NCBI GenBank assembly: GCA_018970325.1
Contig: JAGWWP010000023.1
Location: 1 to 37,172 of the forward strand
Source: Cyanobacteria bacterium REEB446
Lineage (GTDB): Bacteria > Cyanobacteriota > Vampirovibrionia > LMEP-6097
DNA length: 37,172 bases
Reading direction: 5' to 3'
Shown here: one piece after another, positions 1-8,847 of the stretch
Position numbering within the stretch: the first letter of the stretch is position 1
Layout of the letters: every line of letters starts with the position of its first letter
Made by a program: the position numbers and the translations under genes
The notes under the pieces: generated by a model
Seen by the model: only the letters and a program-made list of their open reading frames with translations
Databases searched by the model: none
What the model was told of the DNA's origin: nothing

Positions 1-55
1 ACTCTATCACTACTTTCGCTTTGAACTCTGAACTATATGGCTTGCCTCGGGGCAT
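1..55 (-). CDS. IS3-family transposase OrfA, N-terminal fragment
   Basis: The ATG at 55-53 is preceded by a good ribosome binding site (AGGAGAG) and opens a frame reading MPRGKPYSSEFKAKVVIE before the window ends. The pattern R-x-Y-S-x-E-F-K-A-K-V is the start of the helix-turn-helix domain of IS3-family OrfA proteins (HTH_Tnp_1), which bind the IS ends and are usually joined to the DDE integrase OrfB by frameshifting. Only 18 residues are visible, so the assignment to IS3 rather than a related family is tentative. Confidence 0.65.
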   Translation of the reverse strand, partial: MPRGKPYSSEFKAKVVIE

Positions 56-122
56 GGTACTCTCTCCTCTCTTACCTTACCCTTCTCTTTTATCACTTTC
101 TTGGCCCTATTTCTTCAGGCCA
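1..122 (-). mobile_element. IS3-like insertion sequence, left part cut by window edge
   Basis: The minus strand carries a transposase start (1-55) and, just upstream of it, a sequence that looks like an IS terminus: TGGCCTGAAGAAATAGGGCC beginning at 122, with the TG...CA style end usual for IS3 relatives. Only one end is inside the window, so the partner inverted repeat and the target duplication cannot be seen. The element sits 38 bp beyond the stop of the ETF:QO gene, so it did not disrupt it. The exact end at 122 is my inference. Confidence 0.6.
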
Positions 123-159
123 CTATAGTTTATGCTGTTGAGTCGAGCAGCCCTGTTCT

Positions 160-1926
160 CTATAGTCCTTTGAAATCAGGTCCCGACCCAGCATAAGCCG
201 GATTAACTCTTAAATTCTGCTCTGGACAGATAAGCTCACAAGTCCTGCACTGCACGCAGTTTTCAAGTGACATCGCATGCACTTTTATATTACCACTAGA
301 AATATCTAATCTGTGAACCTCTGCTGTACAGTCTGATACGCAAGGCACATCTAAACTTTTAGCTTCATAAGTTTTAATACAAGTAAGGCAAGTATCACTG
401 TTAAATTCATCTATATGGCTAGGATGCTCATCATAGCGGGTGTTAGCGTAGAAGACCGCATCCTCACGGCTATAGACAGTAGTCTTAGCGAAATCATCAC
501 CACCATGGCATCTGTCCATCAAGACTTTATTAAAATTAGGGTCTATATGCTGGTAGCCTGGTTTATAAACTACCTCTTCTTTAATTTCTTTAGCGTTATT
601 GAGCAAGCTCGCTGATCTGAGAAAAGCTTTAGTGGCTTTAAAAGGATTCTGTGCGCCGACTTTAAGACCACCTAAAACAGGGGTTTTCGTCTGATCTATA
701 GAACTTAGAACTTCTGGAAGGTAATCTCTGAGTAGTTCAGGGTTCTCAATAAAGGCTTTTCTGAAATATCTATTTTCTTTAAATTTATCCATGTAAGGAG
801 AAGCCATTAAGCTGCTCTGGTACTTGCTTAGCTTCGTTTCAGAAAAATCATTAGCTTTTAGTGCTTCATAAGCGACTTTAGCTGCTATATAACCAGACTC
901 TATCGCTTTATCCACTCCAGCTAAGGCTTTTACATCTAGTAAGCCTAGTGCATCGCCTAAAATTAAAGCACCATCTACTTGGAATTTTTTAGGTAAACTA
1001 GCATAACCGCCTTCAGGTAAAACTGCTGCACCATAGTGCATTAATTCAGCCCCTTTAAGCATTTTCTGTAACCAAGGATGCTTTTTATACTCCTGTAACT
1101 GTTTCTGCGGGTGAATATTAGGGTTTGAGCTGTCTAAAGATATGACTAAACCTATGGTTACACGTCTATTTTTAAGACCATAGATAAAACCGCCACCTAG
1201 AGTGCCATCTAGAGTAGGGTAACCAAGCGTGTGCCATACTTTCCCCTCTATGTTTTCAGAACCTTCTGCGAGCTGCCAAGTTTCTTTAACACCTACAGAC
1301 CAGATCTGAGGATTAGTTTCTAGATCATATTTTTTGATTAAATCTTTAGATAAAAAGCCTTTATCCCCGAAACACGCAAGTTTAGAGTAAACGATATCAT
1401 CCTCATCATTACCTGTACGATCCACTCTTAGACCAGCTACTCTATTACCTTCATAAATAATTTCCATAGCTGGAAAACCAGGAAAAAGATCTAGTTTTAC
1501 GTTAGGGGCTTGAGTTGCTTTAGCTTTCAGGTTTTCAGCCATCCAAGCTACTACGTTTGATAAAGTGAGAATATAATAACCCTCTTTTACGAAATCCGCT
1601 GCTGCTGCACGAGTTAGAATAGAGGGGATGTCCCACTTCTCATGGTAAGCCATTAAAGAGACATAACTTTTTTTACAGATAGCTTCTATTGGCATTCCAT
1701 CTTTAATATGATCTGGGAAGGCTTTAGTGAAGATAGAAGGATGTACTACTGCACCTGAAACTATGTGCCCACCAAAGTCGTGAGCTTTTTCTAAAATCGC
1801 TATAGAAAATTTAAACTCTGGATTCTTTTTAGCAAATCCAAGTATCGTATGTGCAAGAGTCAGATTAGAAGGGCTGGCTCCGACAAGGACTAGGTCGTAC
1901 TCTATTCTGGGCTTAGTGTTACTCAT
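160..1926 (-). CDS. Electron-transfer flavoprotein:quinone oxidoreductase (ETF-QO/FixC family)
   Basis: This 588-residue protein should pass electrons from reduced ETF to the membrane quinone pool through FAD and one 4Fe-4S cluster. What is seen: an N-terminal FAD-binding fold, the FGGHIVSGAV segment typical of ETF-QO, a LILGDALGLLD FAD-contact motif near residue 325, and a C-terminal ferredoxin-like segment with CVQCRTCELICP (C-x2-C-x2-C-x3-C-P), close to the length of the bacterial and mitochondrial enzymes. It lies directly downstream of etfA on the same strand (stop and start adjacent), so the three ETF genes form one operon. Oddity: the dinucleotide-binding glycine motif reads GASPSN, not GxGxxG, losing two glycines. 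The rest of the protein is intact, so I take it as functional, but this should be checked. Confidence 0.9.
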   Translation of the reverse strand: MSNTKPRIEYDLVLVGASPSNLTLAHTILGFAKKNPEFKFSIAILEKAHDFGGHIVSGAVVHPSIFTKAFPDHIKDGMPIEAICKKSYVSLMAYHEKWDIPSILTRAAAADFVKEGYYILTLSNVVAWMAENLKAKATQAPNVKLDLFPGFPAMEIIYEGNRVAGLRVDRTGNDEDDIVYSKLACFGDKGFLSKDLIKKYDLETNPQIWSVGVKETWQLAEGSENIEGKVWHTLGYPTLDGTLGGGFIYGLKNRRVTIGLVISLDSSNPNIHPQKQLQEYKKHPWLQKMLKGAELMHYGAAVLPEGGYASLPKKFQVDGALILGDALGLLDVKALAGVDKAIESGYIAAKVAYEALKANDFSETKLSKYQSSLMASPYMDKFKENRYFRKAFIENPELLRDYLPEVLSSIDQTKTPVLGGLKVGAQNPFKATKAFLRSASLLNNAKEIKEEVVYKPGYQHIDPNFNKVLMDRCHGGDDFAKTTVYSREDAVFYANTRYDEHPSHIDEFNSDTCLTCIKTYEAKSLDVPCVSDCTAEVHRLDISSGNIKVHAMSLENCVQCRTCELICPEQNLRVNPAYAGSGPDFKGL

Positions 1927-3003
1927 TTATTTAACCTTTAATTCTGCTAGTTTACTAGTGTTTTTTTCTTGAAGCTGCTTAATCATCTCTGGGATTACAT
2001 GATAGACGTCACCGACTATACCTTGATCTGCAAAAGAAAATATAGGTGCATCTGGATCTCTATTAATAGCGATAATTAATTCTGATTTCTGCATTCCAAC
2101 ACGGTGCTGGAGTGCCCCAGAGATACCACAGGCTATGTAGATTTTAGGTCTAACTGTTTTACCAGTCTGTCCTACTTGATACGGATATGTCATCCAGCCT
2201 AGATCTACTATTTTACGAGAAGCTCCTACTACTGAATTTTCAAAACAAGCAGCGAGATCTTTAAGAAGATTTACTCCATCAGCAGATCCTAAGCCATAGC
2301 CACCTGCGACTATGACATCGGCAGCGGTAATATCTATCTTCCCTTCTATTTCTCTAAGAGTTTCTTTGATAGTAATTCTGTAATCGCTTGGCTGAAAATT
2401 AATCACCACTTTTTTAATTTCAACGCCTTCAGGCTTCTCTGTTAACATCTCTGGTTTAGCAAATACACCAGGTCTAATAGTCGCCATCTGTGGGTCTTTC
2501 CATGGTCCTAAAATTCTAGCTTTTAAAGATTCGCCGAAACTCGGTCTAGAAGCATAAAGGCACTCTGGGAAGTAGCCAATTTTCGTCTGATCTATACCAG
2601 ATGTGTGTTCGTAAGGACCGATGTCGAGTTCTATAGTATCTGCCGTTAACCCAGTCTCAAAAAAAGCTGCAATACGCGGTGCTAAGTCTCTACCTGTAGT
2701 AGTCGATCCCATAAGTAAAGTATGCGGTGGAGTCGCCCATGAGCTAAGTTCATCTAAGATAACTCTTCTATAGTGTAAGGTTTTATATTCTGCAAGCTCA
2801 GAATGATCTGCTAGATAGACTTTTTCTGCTCCAGCCTTGATAACGGCATCTACAGCAGCTTCCATATTATGACCGATAACGAAACAAGATAAGGGCGAGC
2901 CTAATTTTCTCGCTAATTTCTTACCTTCTCCAAGCAGCTCTAAAGTAACATTCGCTACTTGAGAATCAACCTGCTCCGCTACGACTAAAACTTCTCCAGC
3001 CAT
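1927..3003 (-). CDS. etfA: Electron transfer flavoprotein, alpha subunit
   Basis: EtfA (358 aa) binds FAD and pairs with EtfB to form the soluble ETF heterodimer that collects electrons from acyl-CoA and related dehydrogenases. The C-terminal FAD domain is clear: SRKIVDLGW, the VGQTGKTVRP loop, YIACGISGALQHRVGM and AINRDPDAPIF are the family signature blocks. The usual GRGLG of this domain reads GGYGLG here. The start codon overlaps the stop of etfB by one base, so the subunits are translationally coupled, and ETF-QO follows immediately. Confidence 0.95.
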   Translation of the reverse strand: MAGEVLVVAEQVDSQVANVTLELLGEGKKLARKLGSPLSCFVIGHNMEAAVDAVIKAGAEKVYLADHSELAEYKTLHYRRVILDELSSWATPPHTLLMGSTTTGRDLAPRIAAFFETGLTADTIELDIGPYEHTSGIDQTKIGYFPECLYASRPSFGESLKARILGPWKDPQMATIRPGVFAKPEMLTEKPEGVEIKKVVINFQPSDYRITIKETLREIEGKIDITAADVIVAGGYGLGSADGVNLLKDLAACFENSVVGASRKIVDLGWMTYPYQVGQTGKTVRPKIYIACGISGALQHRVGMQKSELIIAINRDPDAPIFSFADQGIVGDVYHVIPEMIKQLQEKNTSKLAELKVK

Positions 3004-3863
3004 TATATTTTTACAAACTCCTTAAGCATAACTGCATCTTTAAATACTTCACTTACTAATTCTGAAGCAGCTTTTCCTTGATGCATTTTACAGTTACCAC
3101 CAACTACCCCTATTTTCCAAGTCTTAGAAACTATAGTAGGTGAGCCATTTAGACCACATCTCATCTCATCAGCTTCACATTTATCTAAATCTATAATCTC
3201 TACATACTTAGCAAGCTCTTCTTTACTAGCTCTTTTAACATCCTGGACGAACTGAGCCCCTCTGAGGGATTTAAATTTAAGCTTAGTATAGCTATTAGCG
3301 ATAGTTACTAAAGCTGGTAATTCCGCTGAAACTAGCTGTGTGCCACCTTCTATAATTTTTTTAGCGTGAAGAAGATTATCAGATATGGAGAAATCCTCAC
3401 AATAAGTGACCTGTGTGAAATCTAATCTTTCAGATATTTCTGGACCTACTTGAGCCGTGTCACCATCAGTCGTCTGTAAACCACAGAATATTAAATCCGC
3501 TTTTTTACCATTCTTCTTAAATAAATATTCTAAAGTTCTGCATAAAGCATAAGCTGTCGCTAAAGTATCGGAGGCAGCTAATCTTCTATCTGATAAGATA
3601 CAAGTCGCATCAGCACCATGTTCTAAAGCTTGGTAAAGTATATCTATCGCTGGCGGTGGACCCATAGTTACAGCGAATAATCTAGAATTAGGTCCGCCCA
3701 TTTTTTTAGCATTAAGACCTCCTTGCAGAGCGAAAGCATCAAAGGGATTTAGCATTTTACCAGCTTTAGCCCTGTCTATAGTTCCGTCTGGATTAACACC
3801 GGCTTTGGATCTAGTATCTGGAACTTGCTTGATTAATACGTATATATCTAAATCTTTATTCAT
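3003..3863 (-). CDS. etfB: Electron transfer flavoprotein, beta subunit
   Basis: EtfB (286 aa) is the AMP-binding partner of EtfA. Family features seen: the opening VLIKQVPDT, the NPFDAFALQGGLNAK block, the segment FCGLQTTDGDTAQVGPEISERL around residue 127, and LPALVTIANSYTKLKFKSLRGA, the docking and recognition region. It is the first gene of the etfB-etfA-ETF-QO operon; frr lies 65 bp upstream on the same strand. An AGG-rich stretch (AGGATTAGG) lies about 14 nt before the ATG, a rather long spacing for a Shine-Dalgarno. No acyl-CoA dehydrogenase is encoded nearby, so the electron donor is unknown. Confidence 0.95.
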   Translation of the reverse strand: MNKDLDIYVLIKQVPDTRSKAGVNPDGTIDRAKAGKMLNPFDAFALQGGLNAKKMGGPNSRLFAVTMGPPPAIDILYQALEHGADATCILSDRRLAASDTLATAYALCRTLEYLFKKNGKKADLIFCGLQTTDGDTAQVGPEISERLDFTQVTYCEDFSISDNLLHAKKIIEGGTQLVSAELPALVTIANSYTKLKFKSLRGAQFVQDVKRASKEELAKYVEIIDLDKCEADEMRCGLNGSPTIVSKTWKIGVVGGNCKMHQGKAASELVSEVFKDAVMLKEFVKI

Positions 3864-3928
3864 TGTGGTAAAACCTAATCCTACTTTAACCCTAAAGTCC
3901 TCATTAAGAGGGCTAAATTTCTAATCAT

Positions 3929-4474
3929 TTAAATCGTGAGTAATTCTTTTTCTTTACTGCTCGCTAGTGCATCGATTTTTTCAATGTATTTATCAGTACT
4001 CTTCTGCACATCATTAGTAAAGTTTCTGAGAAGGTCTTCTGTCATATCCTTATCTTTCTTAGCGTCGTTTAGAACATCTCTTCTAACATTACGTATCGCG
4101 ACTTTACCCTCTTCTATTATTTTCTTAGTCTGTTTCACTAATTCTTCTCTTCTCTCTTTGGTTAGCTCTGGAATCGTGATAATAAGCTTCTGACCATCAT
4201 TCGTCGGGTTAAGTCCTACATCACTCTCTTTAATAGCTTTCTCTATTCCGACGAGTATGCTGTGATCAAAAGGAGTTATAACTAGTGTGCGTCCTTCGGG
4301 TACTGAGAGATTAGCTAAGGACTTAAGTGGCGTTTTAGAGCCATAATACTCGACCACCACTCTATCAAGTATAGCGGGGTTAGCTCGCCCAGTTCTTATG
4401 GTGAGAAGCTCTTTCTCAACCATTTCTAAAGCTTTTTGCATACGGTTTTCTAAGTCAGACATAATTACCATCAT
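3929..4474 (-). CDS. frr: Ribosome recycling factor
   Basis: RRF acts with EF-G to split the post-termination ribosome. The 181-aa length and the conserved blocks match the family: RTGRANPAILD near residue 27, YYGSKTPLKSLANLSVPEGRTLVI, LNPTNDGQKLIITIPELTKERREELVK, and NVRRDVLNDAKK. Start choice: three ATGs lie close together (4474, 4471, 4462). The first has AGGTG just upstream, while the third gives the usual MSDLENRM N-terminus; I keep the first but the third is possible. The usual neighbour pyrH is not in this window. Confidence 0.95.
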   Translation of the reverse strand: MMVIMSDLENRMQKALEMVEKELLTIRTGRANPAILDRVVVEYYGSKTPLKSLANLSVPEGRTLVITPFDHSILVGIEKAIKESDVGLNPTNDGQKLIITIPELTKERREELVKQTKKIIEEGKVAIRNVRRDVLNDAKKDKDMTEDLLRNFTNDVQKSTDKYIEKIDALASSKEKELLTI

Positions 4475-4534
4475 ACACCTAGCCTGAATAGAAAAAAAGT
4501 GCTTTTCAACAAGAATTAATAAAATTAAAAAAAA

Positions 4535-6673
4535 ATGCAGGTTTTTTCTAGTATCATTTATTTAGATATGGCCGCTGAACAAGTGATTTATATGAGTATT
4601 ATTGCTGGAATATTGGCAATTATTTTTGGTCTGCTTTATTCTTTCTGGATTTTCAAGTTAGATACGGGTTCCGAAAAGATGATGGCGATAGCTTATGCTA
4701 TACAAGATGGTGCAAATGCCTTTCTTCGCCGCCAATATATGACGATAGGTGCTGTAGGACTTATTCTTGCTGTGGTGATCTATTTCGTTCTTGGTGCGAA
4801 GATCTGTGCAGGGTTTTTAATAGGAGCAGTACTTAGTGGTTTAACTGGATTTATCGGTATGATGGTTTCGGTAAACTCTAATGTTAGAACCGCTCAAGCT
4901 GCAAGTGTTGGTATACACCGCGCTTTGGATGTCGCTTTTAGGGGTGGTGCTGTAACTGGACTTCTTGTTGTTGGTTTAGGCTTACTTGGCGTTACATTAT
5001 TTTTTAATTACTTAAATGTTTCTTATCCTACTGAGATTGAGGATAACGTGAAAGCTCTTATAGGATTAGCTTTTGGTTCTAGTTTGATTTCTGTTTTTGC
5101 TAGGCTAGGTGGAGGTATTTTTACTAAAGCTGCTGATGTCGGTGCTGACTTAGTAGGTAAGGTGGAAGCTGGTATTCCTGAAGACGATCCTCGTAATCCA
5201 GCTGTTATAGCTGATAACGTTGGGGATAATGTTGGGGACTGTGCTGGTATGGCAGCCGATCTTTTTGAAACTTATACAGTAACTGCTACAGCGGTTATGC
5301 TTCTTGGTTTCCTTCTATATCCAGATGCGGTAAGAGCAGGAAATCTTTCGATGATTATTTATCCTTTAGCTATGGGAGCTACTGCAATAGTCGCATCTAT
5401 TATAGGTAATTTCTTTGTTAAATTAGGTAAGAGCCAGAATATTATGAGGGCTCTTTATAAAGGTTTAGTGGTGAGCGGTTTAGTCGCTGCTGTAGGTTTC
5501 TATTACATTACTGATCTTGTCTTAGTAGATACAGAGTTTCCTAAAATTAATTATTACTATGCTGCTTTAATTGGACTTGCTTTAACTGGGCTTTTCGTTA
5601 TTATCACAGAGTATTACACTTCTACTGATTTTCCACCGGTAAAGAAAATCGCTAAGGCTTCTGAGTCTGGTCATGCGACTAATATTATCGCTGGTTTAGC
5701 TATTTCTATGGAATCTACTGCTGCACCTGTTTTGGTTATAGTGCTTGCGATGCTTAGTACTTATACCCTCTGCGGCGTTTATGGAGTTGGTGTAGCTGCG
5801 ATGAGTATGCTTTCTATGGCGGGTATCATAGTAGCCTTAGATTCTTACGGACCGATTACTGATAATGCTGGTGGTATAGCTGAAATGTCTGGTATGGACC
5901 CTGAGATTAGAAAAATTACGGATGCTTTAGACGCTGTCGGTAATACTACTAAAGCTGTGACGAAGGGCTATGCGATTGGCTCTGCTGCTTTAGCTGCGAT
6001 AGTTTTATTTACTTGTTTTAAGGCTGATCTATTTCAAGCCATTATTGAATATAATGAAAAATTTGGTACTGAATTATTGCCACCTCAGTTTGATATTTCT
6101 GATCCTTATGTACTGTCTGGATTATTTATTGGTGGAATGATACCTTTCTTATTTGGTGCTTTTGCGATGCAATCGGTGGGTAAAGTTGCAGGTAAAGTTG
6201 TAACTGAAGTTAGAAGACAGTTTAGTGAAATACCTGGAATTATGAAATTCGAGGCTAAGCCAGATTATGCTAGATGCGTGGATATCGTTACTATCGGTGC
6301 GATTCAAGAAATGGTTATACCAGCCTTATTACCCGTGCTTATTCCTATTTTAATAGCTTTTATAGGAGTGTTTTATCTTAATGGCTATGAGCCGCTTTCT
6401 TCTGCTCGAATTATGGGTGGAGTTTTAGTTGGTAGTATCGTTACCGGTATATTTCAAGCTATTTCTATGACTTCTGGCGGCGGAGCTTGGGATAATGCTA
6501 AAAAATATGTAGAAGATGGACACTGTGGTGGTAAAGGTTCGGAAGCACATAAAGCTTCTGTAACTGGTGATACAGTTGGTGATCCTTATAAAGATACGGC
6601 AGGTCCAGCGATTAACCCGATGATTAAAATACTGAATATCATTGCACTTTTACTAGTCTCTTACTTAATTTGA
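4535..6673 (+). CDS. hppA: Membrane-bound proton-translocating pyrophosphatase, K+-independent type
   Basis: This 712-residue, roughly 16-helix membrane protein couples pyrophosphate hydrolysis to ion pumping. The catalytic signature [11 protein letters not shown] (201-211) and the two Asp-rich PPi/Mg sites ([12 protein letters not shown] at 227-238, and [14 protein letters not shown] near the C-terminus) are intact. The motif [10 protein letters not shown] (about 469-478) carries Lys and Thr at the positions that distinguish K+-independent H+-pumping enzymes from K+-dependent ones (GNTTAAxGKG), so I infer K+-independent proton pumping. The first ATG follows an A-rich stretch without a Shine-Dalgarno; a TAAAAT box ends 9 nt before it. 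Later ATGs at codons 12 and 20 are alternatives. It is divergent from frr. Confidence 0.95.
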   Translation: MQVFSSIIYLDMAAEQVIYMSIIAGILAIIFGLLYSFWIFKLDTGSEKMMAIAYAIQDGANAFLRRQYMTIGAVGLILAVVIYFVLGAKICAGFLIGAVLSGLTGFIGMMVSVNSNVRTAQAASVGIHRALDVAFRGGAVTGLLVVGLGLLGVTLFFNYLNVSYPTEIEDNVKALIGLAFGSSLISVFARLGGGIFTKAADVGADLVGKVEAGIPEDDPRNPAVIADNVGDNVGDCAGMAADLFETYTVTATAVMLLGFLLYPDAVRAGNLSMIIYPLAMGATAIVASIIGNFFVKLGKSQNIMRALYKGLVVSGLVAAVGFYYITDLVLVDTEFPKINYYYAALIGLALTGLFVIITEYYTSTDFPPVKKIAKASESGHATNIIAGLAISMESTAAPVLVIVLAMLSTYTLCGVYGVGVAAMSMLSMAGIIVALDSYGPITDNAGGIAEMSGMDPEIRKITDALDAVGNTTKAVTKGYAIGSAALAAIVLFTCFKADLFQAIIEYNEKFGTELLPPQFDISDPYVLSGLFIGGMIPFLFGAFAMQSVGKVAGKVVTEVRRQFSEIPGIMKFEAKPDYARCVDIVTIGAIQEMVIPALLPVLIPILIAFIGVFYLNGYEPLSSARIMGGVLVGSIVTGIFQAISMTSGGGAWDNAKKYVEDGHCGGKGSEAHKASVTGDTVGDPYKDTAGPAINPMIKILNIIALLLVSYLI

Positions 6674-6680
6674 GATCGCT

Positions 6681-6830
6681 CTATAAATCTCTTTCATCTT
6701 CGATATCTTCTAGTAGATCGGTTATACCATCACTGAGGCTTAGACCTTCGAGTAAGTCGCAGATATCTTCCTCGTCTTCTAAATCGTAATACTCATCGAT
6801 GAAATCCTCTAGATACATTCCGTCATTCAT
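6681..6830 (-). CDS. Small, very acidic hypothetical protein (49 aa)
   Basis: An ORF of 49 codons starts at 6830 with a near-perfect ribosome binding site (AAGGAGAT, 5 nt before the ATG). The product begins MNDGMYLEDFIDEYYDLEDE and is dominated by Asp and Glu, with leucines spaced as in an amphipathic helix and one Cys; basic residues are almost absent. It converges on hppA with only 7 bp between the stops. I do not recognise a family. A short acidic protein of this kind could be a partner-binding peptide or antitoxin-like factor, but that is speculation; the strong Shine-Dalgarno is the main evidence that it is translated. Confidence 0.55.
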   Translation of the reverse strand: MNDGMYLEDFIDEYYDLEDEEDICDLLEGLSLSDGITDLLEDIEDERDL

Positions 6831-6939
6831 TGCATATCTCCTTAGTTTTGATTGCTGAGGAATACATAAGGCATTTTTATTAAGTGGAGATTAAGAAATG
6901 GGAATTTTTAAGAATTGGTTTTACAGCATCGTTTTATTA

Positions 6940-6963
6940 ATTCGGGGGTTTAAGCCCCCGAAT
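6940..6963. promoter_or_regulatory. GC-rich perfect hairpin overlapping the promoter of the DUF4143 gene
   Basis: ATTCGGGGG at 6940-6948 pairs perfectly with CCCCCGAAT at 6955-6963 across a 6-base loop. It is strikingly GC-rich for this genome and ends 4 bp before the -10 box of the next gene, so it fills the -35 and spacer region. There is no T-tract, so a simple terminator is unlikely. It could be an operator or a regulatory hairpin. Confidence 0.5.
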
Positions 6964-6967
6964 CGGG

Positions 6968-6973
6968 TATAAT
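6968..6973 (+). promoter_or_regulatory. Consensus -10 box placing the transcript start on the ATG
   Basis: TATAAT lies 6 nt before the ATG at 6980. A transcript starting the usual 6-8 nt after a -10 box would begin at the start codon, giving a leaderless mRNA. There is no Shine-Dalgarno before this gene, which fits. No -35 match is seen. Confidence 0.55.
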
Positions 6974-6979
6974 TTGGCT

Positions 6980-8155
6980 ATGCTGATACCTCGAAAATTA
7001 TCAGAGAAATTATCTAATTCATTAAAACCAAAAAAAGTTTTAATGTTAGTAGGTCCAAGGCAGGTTGGTAAAACAAGCTTAATCAAGCAGTGCTTGGAGG
7101 GTACTCAAGGAGAAAAGAGGATGGATCTAAATGGTGATTTTTTGGCTGATAGAGAAATCCTTTTAAAAAAATCTAAGATTGAATTTGAAAACTTAATCGG
7201 CGATAGCTCTTTATTATTTATTGACGAGGCTCAAAAATTTGAAAATATAAATTTAACACTTAAAATTTTAGTAGATAATTTTCCTAGTTTGAAAATTATA
7301 GTCTCTGGCTCTGCTGCTTTTGAGTTAATGAGTAAGGTGCGGGAATCCTTGGCTGGAAGATTGATTAAACTAAATCTTTTCCCTATCGCTCAATTAGAGC
7401 TATCTGAAATCGAATCTAGAAGAGAAACTCAAGAGAATCTCTTTAGGAGAATGATTTATGGTTCTTACCCTGAAGTGATAACTTTAAAAACTGATAAAGA
7501 GAGGGAGGAGTATTTATATAATTTCGTAGAAGCTTTTTTATTTAAAGATATTTTCGAATACGAGGGTATTAAGAATTCTATTAAAATTAAAAGACTTTTA
7601 CAGCTTTTAGCTCTTCAGTTAGGACAGGAAGTTTCTCTTAGTGAAATCGGCTCAGAGCTTAGTATGGATAAAGAGACTGTGGCGAGGTATTTAGATTTAT
7701 TAGAAAAGACTTTCGTTATTTATGAAAGAGTAGGATTTAGTTCGGGGAATTTACGTAAAGAAATAAGTAAAACTAAAAGATATTATTTCTACGATAATGG
7801 CGTAAGGAATGTTCTCATTAATAATCTGAACTCTCTTGAGATACGTTCAGGTAAAGAGATTGGGCAGCTCTGGGAGAGTTATATTATTACTGAGAGGCTA
7901 AAGTACTTAAATTATAATGAAGATATTCCTCGGCAGAATAGTTATTTCTGGCGTACTTATAATCAGAGTGAAATAGATTTAGTGGAGCAGGGAGGAGTTT
8001 GCGAGCAGTCCCATAATTTAAATGCTTATGAAATTAAATGGACGGGAAAACCTTCTCTAGAGCCGCCTTCAGAATGGCGGAAATTATATCCTCAAGCGAG
8101 TTTCCTGCAAATTAATCGTGATAACTATTTAGAATTTATAGGAGCTGATTTTTAA
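6980..8155 (+). CDS. AAA-family ATPase with DUF4143 domain
   Basis: A 391-residue protein of the AAA_14/DUF4143 type: an N-terminal P-loop (GPRQVGKTSL, Walker A), Walker B LLFIDEAQ, the sensor-like SGSAAFEL, then a winged-helix region (about 215-255) and a C-terminal PD-(D/E)xK-like fold with EIDLVE ... AYEIKW. The family is widespread and often patchily distributed; its role is not settled, with proposals including mobile-element or conflict-related ATPases. The ATG at 6980 is chosen over a TTG at 6974 because of the promoter position. Oddity: between EIDLVE and AYEIKW an extra stretch including GVCEQSHN matches the end of the palindromic element family seen elsewhere in the window. Confidence 0.85.
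   Translation: MLIPRKLSEKLSNSLKPKKVLMLVGPRQVGKTSLIKQCLEGTQGEKRMDLNGDFLADREILLKKSKIEFENLIGDSSLLFIDEAQKFENINLTLKILVDNFPSLKIIVSGSAAFELMSKVRESLAGRLIKLNLFPIAQLELSEIESRRETQENLFRRMIYGSYPEVITLKTDKEREEYLYNFVEAFLFKDIFEYEGIKNSIKIKRLLQLLALQLGQEVSLSEIGSELSMDKETVARYLDLLEKTFVIYERVGFSSGNLRKEISKTKRYYFYDNGVRNVLINNLNSLEIRSGKEIGQLWESYIITERLKYLNYNEDIPRQNSYFWRTYNQSEIDLVEQGGVCEQSHNLNAYEIKWTGKPSLEPPSEWRKLYPQASFLQINRDNYLEFIGADF
7994..8012 (+). repeat. Palindromic element remnant (right end) inside the DUF4143 gene
   Basis: GGAGTTTGCGAGCAGTCCC matches the right terminus of the full element in ubiX (TTGCGAGCAGTCCC). It is read in frame as VCEQS, the same frame (CEQS) used in ubiX and the ABC ATPase. It lies in a loop between two conserved strands of the nuclease-like domain. 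Confidence 0.6.
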
Positions 8156-8185
8156 TAGGAGACTTTTTTTAAAGACAGAAGATAT

Positions 8186-8818
8186 TTAACGATTTTTCTG
8201 ATGTTCACAAATATCTTTAAGCATACAGTTCCCACACTGAGGTCTGCGTGCTATGCAGGTTTCCCTGCCATGAGCAATAAGCCATAGGCTAAATATAGCC
8301 CAGTGTTTTTTAGGTATTAGCTTATTTAAATCTTGTTCTATTTTTTCTGGAGTTTTTTCTTTAGTAAGACCCAATAGCTGTGTAATACGGCTTACATGGG
8401 TGTCTACGACTACCCCCGCTGATTTTTTAAACCACTCACCGAGAACGACATTCGCTGTTTTTCTACCTACACCAGCTAGAGCTACTAGCTCTTCCATGGT
8501 GTCTGGAACTTCACCTGCGTGATGGCTCACTAGTCTTTCTGCCATGGCTTTTAAATTTTTAGCTTTATTTTTATAAAAGCCACAGGATTTAATAACAGCT
8601 TCTAAATCAGGGAGCTTTGCAAGAGCGAGCTTCTCGGCTGAAGGATAGCGGGTGAATAAAGCTGGGGTGGTGAGATTTACTCTATCATCGGTACACTGAG
8701 CTGAAAGTATGACAGCGCATAAAAGTTCAAAGGCGTTAGCGTGACTTAGGTAGCATTCTACATCTCCGTATTTTTTTTCTAGTGTATTAATAAGGGTCTT
8801 AATATTTTTTTTAATCAT
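8186..8818 (-). CDS. nth: Endonuclease III (base-excision repair glycosylase/lyase)
   Basis: Nth removes oxidised pyrimidines and nicks the DNA at the abasic site. The 210-aa product has the helix-hairpin-helix LVALAGVGRKTANVVL (the Lys is the Schiff-base nucleophile), the catalytic Asp in VVDTHVSRI, and the C-terminal 4Fe-4S motif C-x6-C-x2-C-x5-C (CIARRPQCGNCMLKDIC), all as in the family, at normal length. It is downstream of the response regulator on the same strand, separated by a palindromic element remnant, and converges on the DUF4143 gene with 30 bp between. No distinct ribosome binding site stands out. Confidence 0.95.
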   Translation of the reverse strand: MIKKNIKTLINTLEKKYGDVECYLSHANAFELLCAVILSAQCTDDRVNLTTPALFTRYPSAEKLALAKLPDLEAVIKSCGFYKNKAKNLKAMAERLVSHHAGEVPDTMEELVALAGVGRKTANVVLGEWFKKSAGVVVDTHVSRITQLLGLTKEKTPEKIEQDLNKLIPKKHWAIFSLWLIAHGRETCIARRPQCGNCMLKDICEHQKNR

Positions 8819-8847
8819 GATTGATTCATTGATATTTTTCTATTAAT

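Noticed and set aside
6940-6963. Terminator of hppA
   Set aside because: It lies about 270 bp after the hppA stop, beyond a gene on the other strand, and has no T-tract.
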